NCBI GenBank assembly: GCA_031287715.1
Contig: JAITSN010000033.1
Coordinates: 1 to 35,663, forward strand
DNA: 35,663 bases
Reading direction: 5' to 3'
From: Mediterranea sp. (in: CFB group bacteria)
GTDB taxonomy: Bacteria > Bacteroidota > Bacteroidia > Bacteroidales > Bacteroidaceae
Position 1 is the stretch's first letter. The number at the start of each line of letters is the position of its first letter. Shown here in pieces: positions 17,227 to 25,707 of this stretch. Made by a program: the position numbers and the translations under genes. The notes under the pieces are model-generated. The model saw only the letters and a list, made by a program, of their open reading frames with translations, was not told the origin of the DNA and did no database searches.

Positions 17227-18558
17227 TTAAGAGCGAGATAGCCGGCGCCTGAACCTGAGATACAGCAGGATGCCGGCGCAGGTCAGCCCGAACGGGTAAG
17301 ACATCCAGACCCCGAAGACGCCCCAGCCCAGGAGAAATCCGAAGACGTATCCCACAGGGAGAGAGACCACGAAGTAGGCAATGAAGGCGATGGCGATCAT
17401 CGGTTTGACGTCCGATATTCCCCGCAGCGCATTGGCGAAAGTGACTTGCAGGCCGTCGCCGAACTGATACAGCAAGAAGGGAAACGAAAGCGTGACGACC
17501 ATCGCGCCGACCTCCCTGTTGTCCGTAAACCAGCTGCCTAAATAATTTCTTGTGGAGAACAGCAGGATGCAGAAGAAAACCGCCATCACCATCATCAAGT
17601 GGAAACCGGCGTAAGCCGACCGGCGCACGTTGACCCAATCGCTCTGCCCGCAATAGTTGCTCACGCGGACGGCTACGGCGGCGCCCATACCGTAATAGAC
17701 AAGAAAAGCGATCGTAGAGATGGTCAGCATTATCTGATGCGAAGCCAGGGCAATCGTGCCTATCCAGCCGATCATCACCGCGCTCAGGCTGAAAGAAGCA
17801 CCTTCCATGCCCATTTGCAGCCCTACGGGCCATCCCAGCCGGTTCAATTCCTTGAAACGCGCCACCGAAAAACCCAAACGGCCGAATCCTATCCGGTAAG
17901 GACGGAACCGGCTGCTGCGGAAGAAGATCACGGCAAACGCCGCCACCATCAACACCCGTGAAAGAAGGGTACTGACCCCCGCGCCCAGAAGTCCCAGCTC
18001 GGGGAAGCCGAATTTCCCATAGATCAAAAGATAATTCCCGCCGATATTAAACAGATTCCCGCCCAGCAAGATCCACATGGCCGTCTTCGTATCCGTTATC
18101 CCGTCGGTAAATTGCTTGAAGCCGTTGAACAACATCACGGCGACCAGCGAAGCGATCAGTATCAGAAAATAAGGCTTGACCAAAGGCATAAGCTCTTCGG
18201 GCTGGCCCAGACGCTCCACATTCCAATAAACGGCGAGCAGGACAACGGTAACCAATATGCCAATCGCAAAGTTGGCCCATAAGCTGCATTTCAACGCCCG
18301 GCCGGCTTCCCCGAGCTGCCCTTTTCCAAACAGCCCGCCAACGACAGGCGTCAGCCCATAGGAGAAACCGGTACAGAAAATGATAACCAGATTGACTATA
18401 TTGTTCACAAAAGAAGCCGCGCCAAGACTCTCCGTATTGTAATGGCCGATCATCAACGTATCGGCAAATCCGAGAACGATCACCCCCAGCTGCCCGACAA
18501 CCAGAGGAAGCCCCAACCGGATCAACGCCCTGTAATGCCCTTTATACTCGCCAAACAT
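17227..18558 (-). CDS. MATE-family multidrug/metabolite exporter
   Basis: This 443-residue integral membrane protein has about 12 hydrophobic segments in two related halves, as in the MATE (NorM/DinF) family. The N-terminal half includes RLGLPLVVGQLGVIVLGFAD followed by TLMIGHYNTESLGAASF, a classical MATE start. The second half contains NRLGWPVGLQMGMEGASFSL. MATE proteins export cationic compounds or metabolites in exchange for Na+ or H+. The start lies 2 nt after the stop of the peptidyl-prolyl isomerase gene on the same strand, so the two are likely one transcript. Substrate unknown. Confidence 0.92.
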   Translation of the reverse strand: MFGEYKGHYRALIRLGLPLVVGQLGVIVLGFADTLMIGHYNTESLGAASFVNNIVNLVIIFCTGFSYGLTPVVGGLFGKGQLGEAGRALKCSLWANFAIGILVTVVLLAVYWNVERLGQPEELMPLVKPYFLILIASLVAVMLFNGFKQFTDGITDTKTAMWILLGGNLFNIGGNYLLIYGKFGFPELGLLGAGVSTLLSRVLMVAAFAVIFFRSSRFRPYRIGFGRLGFSVARFKELNRLGWPVGLQMGMEGASFSLSAVMIGWIGTIALASHQIMLTISTIAFLVYYGMGAAVAVRVSNYCGQSDWVNVRRSAYAGFHLMMVMAVFFCILLFSTRNYLGSWFTDNREVGAMVVTLSFPFLLYQFGDGLQVTFANALRGISDVKPMIAIAFIAYFVVSLPVGYVFGFLLGWGVFGVWMSYPFGLTCAGILLYLRFRRRLSRS

Positions 18559-18560
18559 CG

Positions 18561-19250
18561 TTACAGGACAACCACCTTCCTGATCTTCACGTCCTTCTCG
18601 GGCCGGTCGCCGCGGCCGGTTGCCACACGCTGGATGGCATCAACCACTTCCAAGCCTTCAATCACCTCGCCGAACACCGTATATTCATTATCTAAATGCG
18701 GCGTTCCGCCCACCGTCGTATACGCCTCGATTTGTTCGGCGGTAAACCGGCCCTTGTACTGCTCCATGGGCAACAGCGTAGAATCGTTAAACACCCGGCC
18801 GGTCACGATATAAAACTGACAGCCCGAAGACGCCTTCTGCGGATTTACCTGGTCGCCCATTCGCGCGGCCGACAACGCACCCTTTTTGTGGAAATACTTC
18901 GGATACACAAACTCCGCCGGCAACGTATACCCCACATCGCCCGAACCAAGCGCCTTGCCTTTCGGCGCATTCCGCGACTCCGGATCGCCCGCCTGGATCA
19001 TAAAATCTTTTATCACACGATGGAACAGCGTTCCCTCATAAGTACCGTTTCCGGCAAGTTTGATAAAATTATCCCTGTGCCGGGGCGTCTCATTATACAG
19101 TTTCACGGTGATATCACCCATCGTTGTTTCAATCTTCAACAACGCCTCTTTGTCATTCTCCATAATCGTTACCTCCTTCTTTTTTCCCGATTGACAAGCC
19201 GCAGCTACGACAACCAGCGTGATTAATACAATACATACATTCTTTTTCAT
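18561..19250 (-). CDS. Lipoprotein peptidyl-prolyl cis-trans isomerase (cyclophilin type)
   Basis: The start at 19250 gives 229 residues beginning MKKNVCIVLITLVVVAAACQ, a signal with a VAAAC lipobox. A longer open frame from 19388 would bury this signal, so it was not used. The cyclophilin domain spans ~residues 45-228, with TPRHRDNFIKLAGNGTYEGT, FHRVIKDFMIQAGDPESRN, SGCQFYIVTG and YTVFGEVIEGLEVVDAI. It should catalyse proline isomerisation in envelope protein folding. A -7-like TATTTTTG is present on the minus strand at 19285-19278. The MATE gene follows within 2 nt. Confidence 0.92.
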   Translation of the reverse strand: MKKNVCIVLITLVVVAAACQSGKKKEVTIMENDKEALLKIETTMGDITVKLYNETPRHRDNFIKLAGNGTYEGTLFHRVIKDFMIQAGDPESRNAPKGKALGSGDVGYTLPAEFVYPKYFHKKGALSAARMGDQVNPQKASSGCQFYIVTGRVFNDSTLLPMEQYKGRFTAEQIEAYTTVGGTPHLDNEYTVFGEVIEGLEVVDAIQRVATGRGDRPEKDVKIRKVVVL

Positions 19251-19277
19251 ATTCAAAATAGATTGGTTCATTAGCCG

Positions 19278-19285
19278 CAAAAATA
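19278..19285 (-). promoter_or_regulatory. Promoter-like -7 box for the isomerase-MATE unit
   Basis: TATTTTTG on the minus strand fits TAnnTTTG, 27 nt before the start codon. No -33 TTTG at the expected distance. Confidence 0.3.
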
Positions 19286-19352
19286 CAATTTTAAATAAAG
19301 CGCCATCCATTTCCCACTTGCCCCAAGGATATAAAAATATGAAACGGCGGGG

Positions 19353-19412
19353 TTGGGCGTTGCCTGCGGCCCAGGCCAACCGCTGCAAGTCCTCACTTCG
19401 CTTCGCTCCGCT
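19353..19412 (-). repeat. Dispersed ~55-bp repeat, copy B
   Basis: On the minus strand this contains GTGAGGACTTGCAGCGG and GCAGGCAACGCCCAA, matching copy A at 121-181 in the opposite orientation. It separates the isomerase promoter from the 41-bp minisatellite. Confidence 0.6.
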
Positions 19413-19461
19413 CCGGGCTTTCCGCTCATGTCCTTAACGCGCTGCGCCTTTATTGCCGACA

Positions 19462-19887
19462 AAACCATTTTTGCAAATGTTTTTGCACCTTCCGCCGGGG
19501 GGAAACCGTTTTCGCAAATGTTTTTGCACCTTCCGCCGGAGGGAAACCGTTTTCGCAAATGTTTTTGCGCCTTCTACAGTGTAGAAACCATTTTCGCAAA
19601 TGTTTTTGCACCTTCCACAGTGTAGAAACCATTTTCGCAAATGTTTTTGTATCTTCCACAGTGTAGAAACCATTTTCGCAAATGTTTTTGTATCTTCCAC
19701 AGTGTGGAAACCATTTTCGCAAATGTTTTTGTATCTTCCACAGTGTGGAAACCATTTTCGCAAATGTTTTTGCATCTTCCACAGTGTAGAAACCATTTTC
19801 GCAAATGTTTTTGTATCTTCCACAGTGTGGAAACCATTTTCGCAAATATTTTTGCACCTTCCGCCGAGGGGAAATCATTTTCGCAAC
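19462..19887 (-). repeat. 41-bp minisatellite, array 1 (10 units plus a partial)
   Basis: AAACC-starting units occur every 41 nt exactly: 19462, 19503, 19544, 19585, 19626, 19667, 19708, 19749, 19790, 19831 and a partial at 19872. Read on the minus strand, each unit has a core AAAATGGTTTCC, then a palindrome, then GCAAAAACATTTGC, itself a stem-loop. The palindrome is TTCCACACTGTGGAA in perfect units and TTCCCTCCGGCGGAA-like in the outer units. All three frames of both strands are largely open because the unit lacks stops; 41 is not a multiple of 3, so any product would read three frames in turn. No start signal supports translation. A related array in the opposite orientation lies at 30393-30636. 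Confidence 0.92.
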
Positions 19888-19894
19888 TATCGAA

Positions 19895-19935
19895 GACCAG
19901 TCCCCCTCTCCTTTGGAGGGCCGGGGTGAGGCTGC
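19895..19935. repeat. CCCTCTCC/GGAGGG palindromic intergenic repeat
   Basis: CCCCCTCTCCTTTGGAGGG followed by CCGGGGTGAGG forms an imperfect palindrome typical of REP-like intergenic repeats in Bacteroidales. A related CCCATCCCTTTCCAAAGGAG lies inside the ABC-F gene (27940s). About 135 bp between this and the Lrp gene hold nothing else I can identify. Confidence 0.45.
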
Positions 19936-20073
19936 GCCTTCTGATGTAATTGCATATCGTACTTTACTTTATAGGTTAAGATTTAAAAACTAAAGCACTA
20001 TATTTACGGCATCAAACCATTTATGTATGCCTAAAACAGAGTTGCAAACAACTTATTTACCGAATTTCATGCT

Positions 20074-20535
20074 ATGGATACTTTAGACAAAACCGATTTG
20101 CAGATACTCCGGATCTTGCAGAACAACTCCAAATTAACAACCAAAGAACTTGCCGTTCACGTCAATCTATCCACAACCCCGGTCTTTGAACGGGTTAAAC
20201 GGCTTGAAACCGAAGGTTATATCAAAAAATACGTCGCCATACTGGATGCCGAAAAGTTAAACTGCGGGTTCGTTGTGTTTTGCAGTGTCAAACTCAAAAG
20301 ACTGAATCGCGATATAGCCGCAGAGTTCACCCGGATCGTACGGAATATTCCGGAAGTAAGCGAATGTTACAACGTTTCGGGCGAATATGATTACCTGCTG
20401 AAGATCCACGCGCCGGGCATGAAATACTACCAGGAATTTATTCTCAACGTCTTGGGCACGATCGACAGCCTGGGGTCGCTCAGAAGTACTTTCGTCATGG
20501 CGGAAGTGAAATACAACCATGGGGTTTCCATCTGA
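20074..20535 (+). CDS. Lrp/AsnC-family transcriptional regulator
   Basis: This 153-residue protein has an N-terminal winged HTH (LDKTDLQILRILQNNSKLTT then KELAVHVNLSTTPVFERVKR, residues 3-42). A C-terminal RAM/AsnC effector domain follows (~70-150) with VPEVSECYNVSGEYDYLL-like strands (NIPEVSECYNVSGEYDYLLK). Members sense amino acids and regulate metabolism genes. It is 95 nt upstream of the DUF3298 lipoprotein gene, which has its own -7-like box, so regulation of neighbours is not shown. The gene lies right after the minisatellite zone. Confidence 0.93.
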   Translation: MDTLDKTDLQILRILQNNSKLTTKELAVHVNLSTTPVFERVKRLETEGYIKKYVAILDAEKLNCGFVVFCSVKLKRLNRDIAAEFTRIVRNIPEVSECYNVSGEYDYLLKIHAPGMKYYQEFILNVLGTIDSLGSLRSTFVMAEVKYNHGVSI

Positions 20536-20574
20536 AAAACCGCCGGTTTATTAGCCGCATCCGTTAATTAGTTC

Positions 20575-20582
20575 TATATTTG
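20575..20582 (+). promoter_or_regulatory. Promoter-like -7 box for the DUF3298 lipoprotein gene
   Basis: TATATTTG fits TAnnTTTG, ~50 nt before the start at 20631. A -33 element at standard spacing is not evident. Confidence 0.35.
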
Positions 20583-20630
20583 CAATAGAGTGAACCTAAA
20601 CAAAAAGTTAAATTTAAAACGAAAACCAAT

Positions 20631-21479
20631 ATGAAAAATCAATTTGCAAGTCTGCTCGCGATCATACTTCCGGCATGTGGTATTTACACATCCTGTACCG
20701 GCAAGGCGGGTAAAACCGGCGGTTTTGAGTTTGAACACGTACAGATCAACAAAACAGCCCACTTGTTTGGTGATACCACAAAGCCGGGCACAAATATCAT
20801 TATCGACTTTACCTATATCAGCAAATCATCGGACGATAAACTGAAAGACAGTCTGAACGCCTGTATCCTCTCGGCTTGCTTCGGAGACAAATACGCGGAG
20901 GAAGACATCAGCGAAATCCCCGAACTGTATGCACAGAATTACATCGGCGAATACCGCCAGGACCTGGAACCTATGTTCGTAGAAGATCAGAAGAACAAAG
21001 AAAACGCCGGCTCCATCGCCTCCTGGTATTCGTATTACAAAGGATTGGAAAGCCAGGTGACGTTCTACGAAAAAGATCTGCTGGTCTATCGCATTGATTT
21101 CAACGAATATACCGGAGGCGCGCACGGCATGTACACGTCTACATTCCTGAACTTCGACCTGAAGAATATGCGTCAGCTGGTACCGGACGATATTTTTACC
21201 GGCGATTACCGGAACGTACTGACCGATTTGCTCTGGAACCAGCTCATGGCAAACCAGAAGGTTCAAACGCGGACGGAGCTGGAAAATATGGGGTACGGCT
21301 CGACGGGAGACCTCGTTCCCACCGAAAATTTCTACATGAGCAAAGAAGGCATCACCTTCTATTATAATGTATATGAATTTACGCCTTATGTCATGGGAGC
21401 GGTAGAGATCGCACTGCCCTACGCGGCCATAGAACAGCTGATGAATCCCGCAATTAAACGACTGACCATTTACGATTAA
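20631..21479 (+). CDS. DUF3298/RsiV-like putative lipoprotein
   Basis: This 282-residue protein has a hydrophobic N-terminus (MKNQFASLLAIILPACGIYT then SCTG). Cys16 or Cys22 could be a lipidation site; neither lipobox is ideal. The middle contains DFNEYTGGAHGMYTSTFLNF, the hallmark of the DUF3298 (RsiV C-terminal-like) domain ('Y.GGAHg...'). The N-terminal half matches the associated DUF4163-type region. Related domains in RsiV bind lysozyme, but that cannot be extended to this protein from sequence alone. It precedes rsmG by 7 nt, so it may be the first gene of the rsmG-MBL unit. Confidence 0.8.
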   Translation: MKNQFASLLAIILPACGIYTSCTGKAGKTGGFEFEHVQINKTAHLFGDTTKPGTNIIIDFTYISKSSDDKLKDSLNACILSACFGDKYAEEDISEIPELYAQNYIGEYRQDLEPMFVEDQKNKENAGSIASWYSYYKGLESQVTFYEKDLLVYRIDFNEYTGGAHGMYTSTFLNFDLKNMRQLVPDDIFTGDYRNVLTDLLWNQLMANQKVQTRTELENMGYGSTGDLVPTENFYMSKEGITFYYNVYEFTPYVMGAVEIALPYAAIEQLMNPAIKRLTIYD

Positions 21480-21486
21480 GCACAAC

Positions 21487-22116
21487 GTGGATATTCTATT
21501 GAAGTACTTCCCGCATCTGACGGAAGAACAGCGCGGGCAATTCGCCGCGCTGTACGATCTCTATATCGACTGGAACGCCAAGATAAACGTCATATCAAGA
21601 AAAGACATCGGAAACCTGTATGAGCATCATGTGCTTCATTCGCTGGGAATAGCCAAAGTCATACGGTTCCGCCCGGGCACAGCCGTGATGGATCTGGGCA
21701 CGGGAGGAGGATTCCCCGGCATCCCGCTGGCGATACTCTTTCCGGAATCAACCTTCCACCTGATAGACGGCACCGGCAAGAAAATACGCGTAGCCACGGA
21801 AGTAGCCGCCGCCATCGGGCTGAAGAACGTAACGTTCCGGCACGCCAGGGCGGAAGAAGAAAAACGGATGTTCGACTTCGTTGTAAGCCGCGCCGTTATG
21901 CCGCTGGCCGACCTGCTGAATATCATCAGGAAAAACATCTCGCCCGTACAGAAGAACGCCCTGCCCAACGGGCTGATCTGCCTCAAAGGAGGCGAACCGG
22001 AAAAAGAAACCGCGCCGGTCAAAAACAAAACGATCATACACCACCTCAACGAAGATTTCAAAGAAGAATACTTTGAGACCAAGAAGGTTGTTTACGTAAC
22101 CGTCTCACCCCATTAA
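21487..22116 (+). CDS. rsmG: 16S rRNA (guanine527-N7)-methyltransferase RsmG
   Basis: This 209-residue protein uses a GTG start 7 nt after the previous stop. It carries the RsmG N-terminus (YIDWNAKINVISRKDIGNLY then EHHVLHSLGI) and the SAM-binding motif VMDLGTGGGFPGIPLAILFP (~residues 65-85). FDFVVSRAVMPLADLL is also a family landmark. RsmG methylates N7 of G527 in 16S rRNA. Length is typical. The MBL-hydrolase gene starts 3 nt after the stop, so the two are probably co-translated. Confidence 0.95.
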   Translation: MDILLKYFPHLTEEQRGQFAALYDLYIDWNAKINVISRKDIGNLYEHHVLHSLGIAKVIRFRPGTAVMDLGTGGGFPGIPLAILFPESTFHLIDGTGKKIRVATEVAAAIGLKNVTFRHARAEEEKRMFDFVVSRAVMPLADLLNIIRKNISPVQKNALPNGLICLKGGEPEKETAPVKNKTIIHHLNEDFKEEYFETKKVVYVTVSPH

Positions 22117-22119
22117 TTT

Positions 22120-22758
22120 ATGAAAATAAAACGATTTGAATTCAACATGTTCCCCGTAAACTGCTACGTGATATGGGACGAAACAAAGGAAGCTGCGGTG
22201 ATCGACCCCGGCTGTTTTTATGACGAAGAAAAACAAAAACTGAAAGACTTTATCGCCGCAAACGGGCTAACGGTCAAACACGTGCTGAACACCCACCTGC
22301 ACCTGGACCATATCTTCGGGAACCCGTTCATGTTGCAGGAATTCGGGCTGTCGGCAGAAGCCCACAAGGCCGATGAGTTCTGGCTGGAGCTGGCGCCCAC
22401 GCAATCCCGCTCGTTTGGCTTTCAATTGAAAGAAAAACCCGGACCGCTGGGGAAGTACCTGTGCGACGGCGACGCCATCACCTTCGGAAACACGCAGCTG
22501 GAAGCAATACACGTGCCCGGACATTCACCCGGCAGTTTAGTGTTTTACTGCAAGAACGATAACTGCATGTTCTCGGGCGACGTACTGTTTCAGGGAAGCA
22601 TCGGAAGGGCAGACCTTGCCGGCGGCAACTTCATCAACCTCAAAAAAAACATCCGCAACCGGTTGCTTGTCCTGCCCAATGAAACAGTGGTCTACTCCGG
22701 CCACGGCGCGCCAACCACCATCGGCATCGAAAAAGTTGAGAATCCTTTCTTAAGATAA
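22120..22758 (+). CDS. MBL-fold metallo-hydrolase (glyoxalase II-like)
   Basis: This 212-residue protein contains the metal motif NTHLHLDHIFGNPF (HxHxDH, residues ~55-60), then HVPGHSPGS and MFSGDVLFQGSIGRADL, and a terminal VYSGHGAPTTIGIEK. These are the five MBL motifs in order and spacing expected for hydroxyacylglutathione-hydrolase-like proteins. The specific thioester substrate is unknown. It follows rsmG by 3 nt. A 29-bp duplication lies between its stop and gcvP. Confidence 0.9.
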   Translation: MKIKRFEFNMFPVNCYVIWDETKEAAVIDPGCFYDEEKQKLKDFIAANGLTVKHVLNTHLHLDHIFGNPFMLQEFGLSAEAHKADEFWLELAPTQSRSFGFQLKEKPGPLGKYLCDGDAITFGNTQLEAIHVPGHSPGSLVFYCKNDNCMFSGDVLFQGSIGRADLAGGNFINLKKNIRNRLLVLPNETVVYSGHGAPTTIGIEKVENPFLR

Positions 22759-22809
22759 TCATATAAAGCTGCAAATAATTAAGATAACCATATAAAGTTG
22801 CAAATAAAT
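22752..22809 (+). repeat. 29-bp tandem duplication upstream of gcvP
   Basis: AAGATAATCATATAAAGCTG-CAAATAATT (22752-22780) is followed directly by AAGATAACCATATAAAGTTG-CAAATAAAT (22781-22809), with 3-4 differences. The second copy runs into the gcvP start codon, so it includes its translation initiation region. Confidence 0.75.
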
Positions 22810-25642
22810 GAAGATCGATCTACTGCCCGCGCGCCACATCGGCATCGCCCCCAAAGATGAAGAAACCATGCTGAAAAAAATCGGCGTGGAGTCGCTGGAC
22901 GAACTGATAGAAAAAACCATCCCCGCCAACATCCGTCTGACGGAACCCTTGAAGCTGCCCGAAGCACTGCCCGAACACAAGTTTGCGCAACACATCGGCG
23001 AGCTGGCCGCGAAGAATAAACAATACACCTCCTACATCGGCACGGGCTGGTACAACACCATCACCCCGGCCCCGATACAACGGAACGTGTTTGAAAATCC
23101 GGTATGGTACACCTCCTACACGCCCTACCAGGCGGAAGTATCGCAGGGACGGCTGGAAGCGCTGATAAACTTCCAAACGGCCGTTAGCGACCTGACCGGA
23201 CTTCCGCTGGCCAACTGCTCGCTGCTCGACGAAGGAACCGCCGCCGCCGAAGCGGTAAGCATGATGTATGCGCTCCGTTCGCGCGATCAACAGAAGGCCG
23301 GCGCCAACGTGGTCTTCGTCGACGAAAACATATTCCCGCAAACGCTTGCCGTCATGAATACCCGCGCCGTGCCGCAAGGCATCACACTGCTTACGGGGAA
23401 ATACCAAACGTTTGACTTCACCCCCGAAGTGTTCGGCTGCATCCTGCAATATCCCAATGCCAACGGAAACGCGGAAGACTACCGGGAATTTACCGGAAAA
23501 GCCCACGCGGCAAACTGCAAAGTTGCCGTGGCAGCGGATCTGCTGAGCTTGGTTTTACTTGTTCCGCCGGGCGAATGGGGAGCCGACATCACATTCGGAA
23601 CAACCCAACGGCTGGGAACGCCGCTGTTCTACGGAGGGCCATCGGCCGCATTCTTCGCAACGCGCGACGAGTATAAACGCAACATCCCCGGCCGGATCAT
23701 CGGGATCTCCAAAGACCGCTACGGCAAGCCGTGCTACCGCATGGCCCTGCAAACCCGCGAGCAACACATCAAACGCGAAAAAGCAACGTCCAACATCTGC
23801 ACCGCACAGGCATTATTGGCCACGATGGCCGGATTCTATGCCGTATACCACGGTCCGGACGGCCTGCGCAACATCGCCGTCCGCATCCACAGCATCGCCG
23901 TCTTCCTCGAAAAACAAATCACACGGCTGGGCTACACCCAAGCCAACGAACAATATTTCGACACGCTGCGCTTCGGTCTGCCCGGACATCTTTCGGTGCA
24001 AGACATCCGTGCCGCCGCATTGGACAAGGAAATAAACCTGCGCTATTTCGAGAACGGCGACGTCGGACTAAGCGTGGACGAAACAACCGACCGGGAAGCG
24101 GCCGCCGCGCTGGTTGCTGTTTTTGCCGCAGCGGCAGGAAAAGATCAAGCCAGGATCGAAGGGATACCGGAAGCCTGCATCATCACCGGAAAACTAAGGC
24201 GCGAAAGCAACTTCCTGACCCATGAAGTATTCAACAAATACCACACGGAAACCGAACTGATGCGCTACATCAAACGCCTGGAGCGGAAAGATATTTCCCT
24301 TGCCCACTCCATGATCGCATTAGGCTCCTGCACAATGAAACTGAACGCAGCATCCGAAATGCTCCCGCTGAGCAATCCCAACCTGACGGGCATACATCCG
24401 CTGGTTCCTTTGGATCAAGCGCAAGGCTACCAGGAACTGATCCGCAACCTGGGCGAAGCGCTCAAAGAAATCACAGGCTTTGCAGGAATCAGTTTCCAAC
24501 CCAACTCGGGAGCGGCCGGCGAATATGCCGGACTGAGAGTGATCCGGAGCTACCTGGAAAGCATCGGGCAGGGGCATCGCAACAAAGTCCTGATTCCCGC
24601 ATCGGCCCACGGAACAAATCCGGCGTCGGCCATTCAGGCAGGATACGAAACCATCACCTGCGCCTGCGACGAATGGGGCAACGCCGATATGGCAGACCTG
24701 CGCGGGAAGGCCGAAGCCAACCGCAACGAACTTGCTGCGCTGATGATCACCTACCCCTCCACCCACGGCATCTTTGAAACGGAGATCAAAGAGATCTGCA
24801 AGATCATACACGCCTGCGGCGCACAAGTTTACATGGATGGCGCCAACATGAACGCGCAAGTAGGCCTGACCAATCCCGGGTTTATCGGGGCGGACGTCTG
24901 CCACCTGAACCTGCACAAAACATTCGCCTCGCCGCACGGCGGCGGCGGCCCCGGCGCCGGGCCGATCTGCGTAGCCGGGCACCTGGTTCCGTTCCTGCCC
25001 GGCCATTCCCATTCCGGCCGTTCGCAGAACGAAGTAGCCTCCGCGCCCTACGGCAGCGCAGGCATACTGCCAATCACCTACGGTTACATCCGCATGATGG
25101 GAGCCGAAGGCCTGACCCGCACCACCAAAATCGCCATCCTGAACGCAAACTACCTGGCGGCTTGCCTGAACGATACGTATGGCGTGGTTTATCGCGGGGC
25201 CAACGGCTTTGTCGGCCACGAAATGATTCTGGAATGTCGCAAGATCAACCAGGAAACAGGAATAAGCGAAAACGACATCGCCAAACGCCTGATGGACTAC
25301 GGCTACCACGCCCCAACCCTTTCGTTCCCCGTACACGGAACACTGATGATCGAACCCACCGAAAGCGAAAGCCTGTATGAACTTGACAATTTCGTAGAGG
25401 TTATGCTCGCCATCCATCGGGAGATCGAAGAAGTGAAGAACGGAGAAGCCGATAAATCCGACAATGTGCTGGTTAACGCCCCGCATCCGGAATACGAAAT
25501 CGTGTCCGGCGACTGGAGCCATCCGTATCCGCGGGAAAAAGCCGCCTATCCGGCCGCTTCGGTCAAAGAAAACAAGTTCTGGGTAAACGTAGCACGGGTG
25601 GACAATACCTTGGGTGACCGGCAACTGCTTCCGGCGCGTTAG
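22808..25642 (+). CDS. gcvP: Glycine dehydrogenase (decarboxylating), single-chain P protein
   Basis: This 944-residue protein is the fused P protein of the glycine cleavage system. The N-terminal half has the family landmarks ARHIGIAPKDEETMLKKIGV, YIGTGWYNTITPAPIQRNVF and PYQAEVSQGRLEALINFQT. The C-terminal half has SCTMKLNAASEMLPLS and the PLP-binding LHKTFASPHGGGGPG with K704. The enzyme decarboxylates glycine and passes the methylamine to the H protein. Other gcv genes are not in the window. I see no glycine riboswitch in the 49 nt upstream, which hold only the 29-bp duplication. Length matches single-chain bacterial GcvP. Confidence 0.97.
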   Translation: MKIDLLPARHIGIAPKDEETMLKKIGVESLDELIEKTIPANIRLTEPLKLPEALPEHKFAQHIGELAAKNKQYTSYIGTGWYNTITPAPIQRNVFENPVWYTSYTPYQAEVSQGRLEALINFQTAVSDLTGLPLANCSLLDEGTAAAEAVSMMYALRSRDQQKAGANVVFVDENIFPQTLAVMNTRAVPQGITLLTGKYQTFDFTPEVFGCILQYPNANGNAEDYREFTGKAHAANCKVAVAADLLSLVLLVPPGEWGADITFGTTQRLGTPLFYGGPSAAFFATRDEYKRNIPGRIIGISKDRYGKPCYRMALQTREQHIKREKATSNICTAQALLATMAGFYAVYHGPDGLRNIAVRIHSIAVFLEKQITRLGYTQANEQYFDTLRFGLPGHLSVQDIRAAALDKEINLRYFENGDVGLSVDETTDREAAAALVAVFAAAAGKDQARIEGIPEACIITGKLRRESNFLTHEVFNKYHTETELMRYIKRLERKDISLAHSMIALGSCTMKLNAASEMLPLSNPNLTGIHPLVPLDQAQGYQELIRNLGEALKEITGFAGISFQPNSGAAGEYAGLRVIRSYLESIGQGHRNKVLIPASAHGTNPASAIQAGYETITCACDEWGNADMADLRGKAEANRNELAALMITYPSTHGIFETEIKEICKIIHACGAQVYMDGANMNAQVGLTNPGFIGADVCHLNLHKTFASPHGGGGPGAGPICVAGHLVPFLPGHSHSGRSQNEVASAPYGSAGILPITYGYIRMMGAEGLTRTTKIAILNANYLAACLNDTYGVVYRGANGFVGHEMILECRKINQETGISENDIAKRLMDYGYHAPTLSFPVHGTLMIEPTESESLYELDNFVEVMLAIHREIEEVKNGEADKSDNVLVNAPHPEYEIVSGDWSHPYPREKAAYPAASVKENKFWVNVARVDNTLGDRQLLPAR

Positions 25643-25707
25643 CGGGAATGCCCTTATATCTAAGTAATATTAAGTAATAGATTGACGAATAAATTAAAAG
25701 CACAGTT

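Noticed and set aside
19450..19878. 142-codon open frame through the 41-bp array as a real repeat protein gene
   Set aside because: All frames are open because the repeat has no stops, no initiation signal is seen and the period is not a multiple of three. Kept only as a low-interest finding.
19462..19887. CRISPR array at the 41-bp repeat zone
   Set aside because: Units are contiguous with no unique spacers; this is a tandem minisatellite.
22759..22807. Glycine riboswitch before gcvP
   Set aside because: The gap is only 49 nt and is a 29-bp duplication; far too short for a glycine aptamer.
24320..25624. 434-codon minus-strand open frame inside gcvP
   Set aside because: Antisense shadow caused by codon bias of gcvP; the gcvP frame is complete and carries its PLP motif.
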